A DNA stretch of 64,000 bases from Shinella sp. CPCC 101442 (GTDB lineage Bacteria; Pseudomonadota; Alphaproteobacteria; Rhizobiales; Rhizobiaceae). The position numbers and the translations under genes were made by a program. Shown here in pieces: positions 1-8,055 of this stretch (positions are counted from its first letter, which is position 1; each line of letters starts with the position of its first letter). The notes beneath the pieces are model-generated. The model was not told the DNA's origin, ran no database searches, and saw only the letters and a program-made list of their open reading frames with translations. Where the stretch lies: NCBI RefSeq assembly GCF_024704725.1, contig NZ_JALIQS010000002.1, positions 682,001-746,000 on the forward strand, in the 5' to 3' direction.

Positions 1-516
1 GGCAGTCGGAAATGCAGCACGCACTCACCGAGTGACATTCGCCCGGGCATCATCAGCGACACATTGCGCGCGCAGGCCGAAGGTGAGGGCTACGCCTTGG
101 CCACCGAGGCAATTTTTCCACGAGCTCTGATTGAGGTTTACCCTCACCCCGCCTTGGTTGAGCTCGCTTGTGCGGTAGAGCGGTTGCCCTACAAGGCGCA
201 GAAGGCTCGGAAATATTGGCCGAGCATCAATGCCCAACAACGGCGAGAAAATCTTCTCTTTCAATGGCACGAAATTGTTAGTCTGCTCGAAGCCAACTTC
301 TCCGGCGTTGGGCGAATGTTGCCGCCGATCGAGCCGAAGGCGAGTGCGGTGGAGCTAAAGGCCTTTGAAGACATGCTGGATGCAATCGTCTGCTGTTGGG
401 TTGCCATCTGCGCACTTCAGGGACGCGCGATCCCATTTGGAGACGACACCTCGGCAATCTGGATTCCGACACCACTTGCCTCGATGAAAAACGCAACCCC
501 TGTTTTGGGGAAATAA
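1..516 (+). CDS. DUF429 family protein, 5' end cut by window edge
   Basis: The frame is open from base 1 and ends with TAA at 514-516, so the gene starts before the window; the first in-window start-like codon is a TTG at 64. The visible C-terminal part has the pattern of DUF429 proteins (RNase H-like fold, predicted nuclease): a segment beginning ALIEVYPHPAL followed by a YKAQKARKYWP stretch. The family function is not established. The stop codon lies inside a 13-bp palindrome (509-521). No signal peptide or membrane segment is visible in the part seen. Family assignment is from motif recognition only. Confidence 0.7.
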   Translation, partial: GSRKCSTHSPSDIRPGIISDTLRAQAEGEGYALATEAIFPRALIEVYPHPALVELACAVERLPYKAQKARKYWPSINAQQRRENLLFQWHEIVSLLEANFSGVGRMLPPIEPKASAVELKAFEDMLDAIVCCWVAICALQGRAIPFGDDTSAIWIPTPLASMKNATPVLGK

Positions 517-521
517 TTTCC
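509..521. promoter_or_regulatory. Palindrome GGAAATAATTTCC, site 1
   Basis: This is a perfect 13-bp inverted repeat centred on one base. It overlaps the stop codon of the DUF429 gene and lies 95 bp upstream of the GTG start at 616. The same core occurs at 10332, 11510 and 29881. Read on the minus strand, its flank (ATGCGGAAATTATTTCCCC) closely matches the site at 29881. It is inferred to be an operator for an unidentified regulator. Confidence 0.45.
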
Positions 522-615
522 GCATGCCGCGTCCTATCTGGACACGCTGCCTACCTGTGCGCCATCTTTGGTTACATTCAAATCGATCATCTAACGGAAA
601 GGTGGAAAGGCGAGC

Positions 616-1794
616 GTGACGGGCCACAATCACTATAGCGACTGCACCTGCGGCTGGTGCGTGAATTACGGCCGGTCAAGAGCGGCGCTTGCGGACTACA
701 CGCAGAGCTTTCGCGAGCGTGATGCTCGGCTTCTTCTAAAGCAGCACGGAGCAAATTCGTTATCGGGATGCTACGTCAACCCCAACGCACGTTGCCCTCG
801 CTGCGGCGAGCCCGTTTTCTTCTACGCGAACGCTGCGGGGAGCCGCGTCTATTTCGATGATCTCGGCCCCCCTTGGCCAAAACACCCGTGCACGGATACC
901 TCCCGCGCGTCGGTCTCGGTGGCCACCGGGCCAGTAAACCGGCTAACGCGGCGCAACAAAGGAGAAGTAAAGGAATTACTCAGCGCGTCCAGCACCGCGG
1001 GCCTCTCCAAGTTCCGGACGTTCGGCCGGCGGTACGAAGGCGAGTGGACACTTGTTGTCGTCCTAGCGGTCGACCGACGGGGCCACGAAAATAAAGTTGA
1101 GGGCGAGTTCCTGGACTCCGAGACGAATGAAGCATTCAGGTTCACCTGCCACTCGGAAATGCCGCTGTTCGAGGTCGGCGAGTTTATCAGTGTCAATGGC
1201 GATCGAATCTCGTTTGTAGAGCGAGAGACGTTGCTGCCTGTGGTGTTCACCGCGGACACATGGGTTACTCCTGCGCCGGCACGGTCAACGGTAGAGCGGC
1301 CCGCGACCATACCGCGCCCAGTCTCCCAGCCAGCTAGTAGGTCGAACCAACCGCAACTGATCCGGAAGAAGCAAAAGCCAAATAGCGCTAACGGTTCGAA
1401 GTATGACATGACCAAGGCGGAGATGGTGCATTTCAATAACAAGAAGGTCAAACTTGCTGATTTATTCGGCAAGCTGGAGTCAGTCGTAAGGACGTACGCC
1501 AGAGAAGGAACGAGAAAGCCGAGAGATGTGGCCGTCCGCCTCAACGCACAAGGCTACAGAACAGCGTCAGGCTCAAATTGGACGCCCCGTCTCGTCTATT
1601 TCTTGTTGGGCTTAATGTTCAATGACAAGCCGACAGCACCCACAGACAACGAACCGCATGGCAAGACCCGGCAACCTGCGAAACCGAGGCCAGACGCCAC
1701 TCCGATGGCAGCGTCCGGAGAGATGTCTGTAGATGAAATCGCGAGCCGTCTTTCCCGCATTGGAAGGGTTGTGAGAAGCGAATCCGCCGAGTGA
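616..1794 (+). CDS. Zinc-ribbon protein of unknown function
   Basis: A 392-residue protein starting at GTG, with an AAAGG-type ribosome site about 6 bases upstream. The N-terminus has a cysteine cluster (C10, C12, C15). A second element, CPRCGEPVFFYANAAGSR, leads into a GPPWPKHPC segment, giving a C-x2-C ... H-x-C zinc-ribbon pattern; I have the impression that this segment recurs in uncharacterised bacterial proteins. The middle is Pro/Ser rich and probably a linker. Near residues 295-335, a stretch containing LNAQGYRTASGSNWT resembles the helix-turn-helix recombinase domain of serine recombinases, but no catalytic serine domain is present. The gene is convergent with the Zorya-linked ASCH gene. 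Function unknown. Confidence 0.75.
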   Translation: MTGHNHYSDCTCGWCVNYGRSRAALADYTQSFRERDARLLLKQHGANSLSGCYVNPNARCPRCGEPVFFYANAAGSRVYFDDLGPPWPKHPCTDTSRASVSVATGPVNRLTRRNKGEVKELLSASSTAGLSKFRTFGRRYEGEWTLVVVLAVDRRGHENKVEGEFLDSETNEAFRFTCHSEMPLFEVGEFISVNGDRISFVERETLLPVVFTADTWVTPAPARSTVERPATIPRPVSQPASRSNQPQLIRKKQKPNSANGSKYDMTKAEMVHFNNKKVKLADLFGKLESVVRTYAREGTRKPRDVAVRLNAQGYRTASGSNWTPRLVYFLLGLMFNDKPTAPTDNEPHGKTRQPAKPRPDATPMAASGEMSVDEIASRLSRIGRVVRSESAE

Positions 1795-1837
1795 ACGACG
1801 AGACCATTACCATAATCAAATACAGCCTTCGGCTGAT

Positions 1838-2626
1838 TCACCTTCGGATGTGAACCCTGTACTGATAGGGTGCGCCTTCTTCGACCAGTACACGATCCCC
1901 GGGCCCAGCAGCGTTATGGCGGAAGAACGATCCTATCCAGCCCCTCGCTCGGAAAAACTTCTTCGATCCATCCAGATCGGTGACAACCAACGGACCGCCA
2001 TCCCACACGATCGATATCTCACGAGAGGCACTCTCTGATTTGTTCGAACCACCCACGGCACCCTTTGGAAATCGATCAAAAAACTCACGTAGATAAATGT
2101 GATTGTGATCGATGTTGCCTTGGGTAAGAACGCTTTCGCCGATTTGACGCCACACAGAGTCCGGGTGCGTGCCATTTGCTTCCAGGTTCATCACCGGCGC
2201 CGGCTCCGGGAGGGGTTCAGCTAGCGCTGCAATCTGATCCCTAATCGCCAAGCTTACGCTTTCGCTTAACTCGACCCAGGTCACGGCACCGTTCGGATGC
2301 TTGTAACGCACTGGTGAGGGAAGCCTTATGACGTCAGCCAGAAACCAGGGCCTGTTCCACTTACCAACAGCACCCGAGCGAATCATCTCTTCTGGAATAC
2401 GATGGTGTTCAAAAGCCTCGATCATCTCCTGCGGGCTCATAGGACCGCCGGCGCCGGCCAATCGTGCAATACCGTAGACACTCCCCATCCCTTTCCAGAT
2501 CAAGCCAAACCACCCGCGGTGGCTGGTTCCGGTGGAGCGCATCTCCCAGTCCTTCTGGCCGCTCAAGATCAAACTGATCCAAGGCGCATCGATGACCAGC
2601 CCTTTGTTCACCCAAATATCGTTCAT
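1838..2626 (-). CDS. ASCH-domain protein with B3/EcoRII-N-like C-terminal domain, linked to Zorya
   Basis: A 262-residue protein that starts 19 bp after the zorD stop on the same strand, so it is probably the last gene of the Zorya operon. Residues about 8-60 (from GLVIDAPWISLILSGQKDWE) fit an ASCH/PUA-like fold, a nucleic-acid-binding or base-reading domain. The C-terminal about 85 residues (from IYLREFFDRFPKGAVGGSNK) resemble a DNA-binding domain of the B3/EcoRII-N type, which I recall in restriction-associated proteins; this is inference. The ATG at 2626 has only a weak ribosome site, so translational coupling to zorD is possible. A short CAGCC-TTC-GGCTG hairpin in the 43-bp convergent gap to the 616 gene may act as a weak terminator. 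It is not one of the four described type I Zorya genes. Confidence 0.7.
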   Translation of the reverse strand: MNDIWVNKGLVIDAPWISLILSGQKDWEMRSTGTSHRGWFGLIWKGMGSVYGIARLAGAGGPMSPQEMIEAFEHHRIPEEMIRSGAVGKWNRPWFLADVIRLPSPVRYKHPNGAVTWVELSESVSLAIRDQIAALAEPLPEPAPVMNLEANGTHPDSVWRQIGESVLTQGNIDHNHIYLREFFDRFPKGAVGGSNKSESASREISIVWDGGPLVVTDLDGSKKFFRARGWIGSFFRHNAAGPGDRVLVEEGAPYQYRVHIRR

Positions 2627-2645
2627 GAAAATCTGCCATTCTGTA

Positions 2646-5600
2646 TCAATGGATGGGGTAAGAGCCGTCAGCTTCTTGGGGCGGCAATTCCAGCTCGTCG
2701 CGAGCGAACATGGCTTCCATAGTCTTGCCGAGGGGGTCGGCCTCCATGCCTAGCCGCTCGGTCGCCATGCCCTTCTGAAGGCCAGCAACGTCATCATCGA
2801 CGTCACCCATGGGCCAAAGTGCCGAACTGGCGAGCCGCCGTTTGCGCATCATCAAGCTTTGGAGGAGGCAGTCGAAAGACTGCTCCTGATAGCCTTCATG
2901 AATGGCCATAGGCAAATGCACTGTGACAGGTCGCGTCTGGCCAATCCGGTGTACGCGATCGTTGCACTGTTCCTCAACTGCCGGATTCCACCATCGAGAT
3001 AAGTGGATGACGTGGGTCGCCGCCGTTAGCGTCAGCCCGGTGCCTGCTGCCTTCGGACCGAGAACTAGAAGGTCGAACCCCTGGTCGTCATCCAGATGGC
3101 GCTGGAACCGGTTCACAATTGCCTGACGCTGAGGAATAGGAGTGTCGCCGTTGATGAGGTCGACTCGCGGCAGACCTAATTCACTGCGAACCAATTCAAT
3201 GAAGCGATACTGCATCTGCCTGTGCTCGATAAAGACAAGGGCGCGCTCATTATTCGCTTTGATGCGCTTCAGGATATCCATGGCAGCCTGTAGCCGCGCA
3301 GACGATACGACGAACTCATCGTTACTTGCCTTGATCTCCAGCGCCGGGTGGACGGAAACGCTGCGAATGTGATGAAGCATTTTGAGTTGCGCGCCCATGC
3401 CTCCTCGCGCAAGCTTCAGTCGGGCATCGTCATATGCCAAGGCCTGAACAACCGGCATCAGGCGGGGATGAATACGACGGGATTTGGCGGGCAGATCGGT
3501 TGCGACCGTTTCCTTCAAGCGGCGGACTGCAAGAGGCGGCGTGCCGCCACGGGGCAGAAAAACCCTGCCGTGCAGCTCGGCCATGTTGTCTTCCTCTGGC
3601 TTCGCATAGCGTTGACGGAAATCTTTGAGGCTGTCGAGCGATCCCGGTGCCAGCTGGTCCATGATTGCCCAGAGGTCAACAGTGGCATTCTCGATAGGTG
3701 TACCGGTGAGGCCAATTCGAAAATCAGCATTGATCGAACGGGCAGCAACTGCGCGGAGGCTAACAGGGTTTTTCAAGGCCTGGATTTCGTCAAAGACAAC
3801 GGCGGAAAAGGGTATGCGAGCCAGCGAATGCTGATAGTTCGTCAGCGTCGTATAGGTGGTGAGAAGCCAGTAGCGATGCGCCCGCCCCTCTGCCACGGCT
3901 TCATGCAGCGCGCCCAAGTCAAGCTTGGCCTCCCCATCGTCCGTGTCCTTTCCCTTCGCTCCCGTCAGCTTGCGTCCACCGATACTCGACCCATAGAGGC
4001 GGATCAGATGACCCAGCCCAGGCTCGTGCATGTGTCGGGCGACTTCCTGCTCCCAATTTTCGAGAAGGGATGTTGGCGCAACAACGAGAACAGGCCCTCG
4101 GCTCTGGGCTTGAGGACGAGCGATCACTTCCTTGAGCCAGGCCAGGAAAGAGATGGTTTGGAGAGTTTTGCCGAGGCCCTGTTCGTCGGCATTGAGGACG
4201 CCCGGCAATCCGACCCGCCACGCGCCAACCTGCCAGCTGAAACTCTCCTTCTGATGCCCTTTCAACGGCGTTCGAATGCCCTCGGGTAGAGTTTCCGGCA
4301 ACTCAGACATGCGCGGCCTGAGCTTAGCGAGCCATTTGAGATCGTCGTAGTTCACTTCGGTATCGAGAACGAATGGGCCCACCTTTTCTGGTTTTGCCTC
4401 ATCCTCGCCACCGTCGTCAGCGTCTCCCGACACCATCCGCTCGTCGATTAGCTGCAACATTTCCGGTCGAGCGGGGACCTCCAAATCCTCGAAGTCGACG
4501 GTCGGCCTTCCAGCCTCAATTGCTTCCTGGACGCGCTCGCGCAGGGTCTGCAGCTCGGCAGTGCCCTGCCTGTCGAGGATATCGATTAGGCGCGCGCTGA
4601 AATCTTCCGGCAGCCAGCTTGTCCCGCTATCCTCGAACTCGCCGAGACCCGGCTTTTCATACTTGACGACGCCAGTAACCCGTTCGGAAAATTCCCGGGT
4701 TTCAACAAGTACGGGACCAACCGCTGCCTCTATGGCTTCCTGCTCGGCCTGGGGCGACAAACCATCCAATTGCCCGGAAGAACGGAGCTGCGCCTCCATT
4801 GCTTCCGTTACTCGTGGCAAGGGATTACGGATGAAGGCGCGCCGCTCCTCGGGTGCTGCCTTCTGCATTTCAGCCATCACGGCAAGGGCCGGTGACGCTG
4901 ACTGTTCTACCACCACGTAACGACCAGGAGATAATCGATAGGCGGGCAGGGCCCCCCTTCCCCTCACCAATGTCTGAAATCGCTGCAGGTCTAGTCCCTG
5001 TACCTCGCTCATGGACTCGGAAACCTCGGCGGCTTCAGAAGCGCTACCATGCACCTCCAAGGTATCACCAGAGAACGGCACCACGTCGAAGTCCGCCTCC
5101 CCTTTTGGCGAGAGTGAGAAGCGGTCGACGAGACGCACCTCCAGACCGCTCAGAAAATCTGTCATCGAGATACGCGACGCCTCGTCCGAGGCTCCGCTGA
5201 CGGCACCAGGATCAAGCGCCTTGCGGAAACGTCCTAGCGCCTCCCAATCGGCGGCGTCGTTTCCATCCGGCCGGTAGGCGTCGGCGATGGCGATGGCGTC
5301 CATCATCCACATAGGAATTCGTCGCAAACCGTTTGCGGTTTCCAGAATGGCTCCAGTTCGACGTGGCATTTGCCGTTGGCCATTGCGCGACCATTCGTAC
5401 CTAAGACGGAAACCTGACGAACCGACAATTCCCTCCGCATCGGTCTTCAGCGTCATCTCTACCAAAGGCGGCAGACCGAGTACTGCGCCCGTTTCACCGC
5501 TGACGGACGCAGCGATGCGATGGGACATGACGATGCGATCAGAATCGATCGAAAGCTGTTCGCCGAGCGTGTCCGCTGCCGCCCGTAGATCGGCAATAGC

Positions 5601-5744
5601 ATAGGCCAGTGAACGTTCGTCGGGACTCAGGTTCTGAAGATCAGATTTAACACTACGGCGCACCAACCGGTGCAGTAGACCCGCGCGCTCGTTCTTTGCG
5701 GACAGAGTGATTGCATCTGGAGAGAAAGAAGCTTCCAAGTTCAT
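2646..5744 (-). CDS. zorD: Zorya protein ZorD, SNF2-type helicase/effector
   Basis: In known type I Zorya systems ZorD is the SNF2 ATPase effector that acts on invading DNA. I chose ATG 5744 (1032 residues): an AGGTG ribosome site overlapping the zorC stop codon lies about 6 bases upstream, whereas the longer frame needs a TTG at 5783 without such a site. The N-terminal about 480 residues are not recognised and end in an acidic linker. SNF2 motifs follow in order: DEQGLGKT (about 520-527), DEIQ (about 652-655), TGTPIEN (about 680-686) and NDRVHRIGQTRPV (about 928-940). Length agrees with the family (about 1000-1100). Its position directly after zorC supports the call. Confidence 0.93.
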   Translation of the reverse strand: MNLEASFSPDAITLSAKNERAGLLHRLVRRSVKSDLQNLSPDERSLAYAIADLRAAADTLGEQLSIDSDRIVMSHRIAASVSGETGAVLGLPPLVEMTLKTDAEGIVGSSGFRLRYEWSRNGQRQMPRRTGAILETANGLRRIPMWMMDAIAIADAYRPDGNDAADWEALGRFRKALDPGAVSGASDEASRISMTDFLSGLEVRLVDRFSLSPKGEADFDVVPFSGDTLEVHGSASEAAEVSESMSEVQGLDLQRFQTLVRGRGALPAYRLSPGRYVVVEQSASPALAVMAEMQKAAPEERRAFIRNPLPRVTEAMEAQLRSSGQLDGLSPQAEQEAIEAAVGPVLVETREFSERVTGVVKYEKPGLGEFEDSGTSWLPEDFSARLIDILDRQGTAELQTLRERVQEAIEAGRPTVDFEDLEVPARPEMLQLIDERMVSGDADDGGEDEAKPEKVGPFVLDTEVNYDDLKWLAKLRPRMSELPETLPEGIRTPLKGHQKESFSWQVGAWRVGLPGVLNADEQGLGKTLQTISFLAWLKEVIARPQAQSRGPVLVVAPTSLLENWEQEVARHMHEPGLGHLIRLYGSSIGGRKLTGAKGKDTDDGEAKLDLGALHEAVAEGRAHRYWLLTTYTTLTNYQHSLARIPFSAVVFDEIQALKNPVSLRAVAARSINADFRIGLTGTPIENATVDLWAIMDQLAPGSLDSLKDFRQRYAKPEEDNMAELHGRVFLPRGGTPPLAVRRLKETVATDLPAKSRRIHPRLMPVVQALAYDDARLKLARGGMGAQLKMLHHIRSVSVHPALEIKASNDEFVVSSARLQAAMDILKRIKANNERALVFIEHRQMQYRFIELVRSELGLPRVDLINGDTPIPQRQAIVNRFQRHLDDDQGFDLLVLGPKAAGTGLTLTAATHVIHLSRWWNPAVEEQCNDRVHRIGQTRPVTVHLPMAIHEGYQEQSFDCLLQSLMMRKRRLASSALWPMGDVDDDVAGLQKGMATERLGMEADPLGKTMEAMFARDELELPPQEADGSYPIH

Positions 5745-5752
5745 TTTTTCAC

Positions 5753-7060
5753 CTAGATGTGTTCCAAGACCCAACTCTGCCAATCGCCGTTGTGCGATTT
5801 CGCATTGGAGCCGGGAATGAACCTGATTGCTTCACAGTCATATCGCCACTGGTAGAGCGCAGGCGCACGCTGGTTGGACTCGTCGAAAATGTGGACCTTA
5901 TAGCTGTGAGAGCCCTCAACGACGATCTTCCTGCCGATCTTCAGTATGAGCAGTGATGTATTCGCGCGACCGTAGCCTGCCGTTTGAACGCCAAATCTCA
6001 ACGTCCCCTTACCTCCCGCCCCGCGTCGCCTTGCCTCTTTCGCGGCGGAATCGCTGAAAGCAACCCAGGCTGCATCGATACGGCCACGATCATGCAGGCC
6101 GAGCCAAAATCTCCTGCGAGGCTCCCACATGTGGCTGTCTTCCACCTCAGAGACGACATCAAGGAAGAACCGGATGTTCTCGCCCGTCAGCCAGCGCAGG
6201 ATAACCGCCATCCTGTCTTCCGGTACTGCTGACCAAACGCCGCCACGCTGGACACGAGGATCACCGTAAATGCCGATGATGTTCTCTGTCAGGTAGCGTA
6301 GGTCATCGGGCTTCGGAGAATGCTTGACCCAGTGTCCAAGCAGAGCCGAGATCGCTTCGCCGGCGCCGGTCGTCTTCGCCTCCCTGCCCTCCGGCTTCAG
6401 CCACTCGATCAGCCGCTCCATCTCCACTCGCTGATCGAGATGCGGCTCGATCTGCTTCACATAGGCTAGGTGGACGGCATTCATCAGACCAGGTGCATGA
6501 GGGCTGCGAATACCAAGCTTCTGTAGGCCGATCCAGAGATCGTCCATCAGCACCATCTGTCGCGCGACGGCATCGGCCACTGCATCGGGCGAGAGCATCT
6601 CGGGGATGGCATCGAGCATCATACGCCAGCGAGCTCCGAGACGCCCTGCCGCTGCCGACAATGCACCGGCCAATTGCCACGTATGTTCCGCCTTGGCATC
6701 AAAGCTGTCCATGTAGATGGAGAACATTCCGCCGAGAAACCCCGCCCGTGTCGAGGCGCGGGTCTCGCTGTAATAAAAATCTCGCATCTCCGCCAAATCA
6801 GGTCTAGTGCGACGATCCTCGTCGAACAACGCCCTGCCAGCGCTTGTAATCAGCGAGAGCTTCGTGTCCTCCCAGCTATTATTCTCCAGTTTGTCCCGAA
6901 CAATGGCCACGAGTTTTTCACGGTCTTTCTCGGGTGGATTGGCGACGACGTCCGGCCAACGGGATAGAATTCGCTCTGTCCTAGATGCAAGTGAGTTCAA
7001 AGCCGGCAAGGCGGGCCTGACGAACTGACGGTTCTGGGAGAGGCTCTTGCTGAGGGTCAA
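5753..7060 (-). CDS. zorC: Zorya protein ZorC, EH-signature domain
   Basis: A 435-residue protein between zorB and zorD. In type I Zorya, ZorC is thought to bind DNA and work with ZorD once the ZorAB motor signals infection. The C-terminus carries the EH-signature pattern: a Glu near 382 in VVEGSHSYKVHIFD and a His near 423 in KSHNGDWQSW. The apparent start is a TTG whose TTGA overlaps the zorB TGA stop, implying translational coupling; a later start is possible. The stop TAG overlaps the zorD ribosome site. Helical N-terminal region, no membrane segment. Confidence 0.92.
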   Translation of the reverse strand: MTLSKSLSQNRQFVRPALPALNSLASRTERILSRWPDVVANPPEKDREKLVAIVRDKLENNSWEDTKLSLITSAGRALFDEDRRTRPDLAEMRDFYYSETRASTRAGFLGGMFSIYMDSFDAKAEHTWQLAGALSAAAGRLGARWRMMLDAIPEMLSPDAVADAVARQMVLMDDLWIGLQKLGIRSPHAPGLMNAVHLAYVKQIEPHLDQRVEMERLIEWLKPEGREAKTTGAGEAISALLGHWVKHSPKPDDLRYLTENIIGIYGDPRVQRGGVWSAVPEDRMAVILRWLTGENIRFFLDVVSEVEDSHMWEPRRRFWLGLHDRGRIDAAWVAFSDSAAKEARRRGAGGKGTLRFGVQTAGYGRANTSLLILKIGRKIVVEGSHSYKVHIFDESNQRAPALYQWRYDCEAIRFIPGSNAKSHNGDWQSWVLEHI

Positions 7061-8055
7061 TTCGCGATACCCCGGGAGTTGTCTTGACTCAACGCCTGAC
7101 GAATGCGGTCGATTTCCGCCGACTGGCTAGGCGTGTACATGATGATTCGCAGGTCGACGCGGCGGTTCGTATCTCGTCCCTCCTTCGTCGAGTTGTCCTT
7201 AACCGGACGCATTTGGCCGTATCCGGCGACGGACAAAACTGGTTGATTTCGGAAGTTCAGAAAATCGACTAGCTCACCGGATTTGCCGAGAATTGTAGAA
7301 AAAGTGCTGTTTGCGCGATTAGTGGACAGGGCCAGGTTGGCCGTAAAATCCCCGGTTGAGTCGGTATGTCCTTCAATCTGCAAAGCTTCAATAATCGCAT
7401 TGCCTGGATTACATTCGGCCGTCCACTTCGAACGCGGGCCAATCGTATAGCAGGGCAAAATCTGCGATAGCCTCGTTGCGACAGTTTCCACGATTGCCCT
7501 CCGGTCGGGGCGCAACGTGGATGATCCGGTTGCAAATAGGCCGTCGCCCTGAAAGCGCAAAGCGTCGGTCTCTTCACTGATAACCACCTCGAGATCAGGA
7601 AAATCAATCTTCAGCTGATCGCGTAGAGTTTCGAGAATTCGTCGTCTCTCGATCGCCGACGTGGCTAGGTAGGCTTCCAGTGGGTCAACTTTCCGAAGCT
7701 TTTCAAGCGCCTCTCTTAGCTCTTTGATCTCGGCCTGCAGCTTCGCGATCTCAGCCTGTAACCGCTCGATCTCCACCTGCTTCCTGTTAATCTCCTCCTT
7801 GAGGTTAGCGATCATCTTCTCATGAACAGCGATGATTGTCTGCAGTCGGACTATCTCCTCTTGCCCGACATTCCTTTCTTTAATGACATCCTCATGTATA
7901 GGCCTGGGTACCGTGTCCTTTTCGCTATATTGCTGGGCGAAGTAAGCCAGCAAAAGGATGATGATGAAGAGGAAGCTGACAGTCATGTCCGTCATGGACA
8001 CAAATGCGCTCTCCTCCTCTTCCTCTTTGTAACGCGTCCGGAAACCGCCGCGCAT
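7057..8055 (-). CDS. zorB: Zorya protein ZorB, OmpA-like peptidoglycan-binding stator subunit
   Basis: A 332-residue protein of MotB type. A short cytoplasmic N-terminus with five consecutive Glu (about 11-15) leads to one membrane segment (about 24-42). Asp23 at its start corresponds to the ion-binding Asp of MotB/ZorB proteins. A long coiled-coil segment follows (about 60-125), then an OmpA-like domain with EGHTDSTGDF, LALSTNRA and GYGQMRPV motifs that should anchor the motor to peptidoglycan. The ATG start overlaps the zorA stop by one base (TGATG on the coding strand), so the two are translationally coupled and probably made in a fixed ratio. Confidence 0.95.
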   Translation of the reverse strand: MRGGFRTRYKEEEEESAFVSMTDMTVSFLFIIILLLAYFAQQYSEKDTVPRPIHEDVIKERNVGQEEIVRLQTIIAVHEKMIANLKEEINRKQVEIERLQAEIAKLQAEIKELREALEKLRKVDPLEAYLATSAIERRRILETLRDQLKIDFPDLEVVISEETDALRFQGDGLFATGSSTLRPDRRAIVETVATRLSQILPCYTIGPRSKWTAECNPGNAIIEALQIEGHTDSTGDFTANLALSTNRANSTFSTILGKSGELVDFLNFRNQPVLSVAGYGQMRPVKDNSTKEGRDTNRRVDLRIIMYTPSQSAEIDRIRQALSQDNSRGIAN

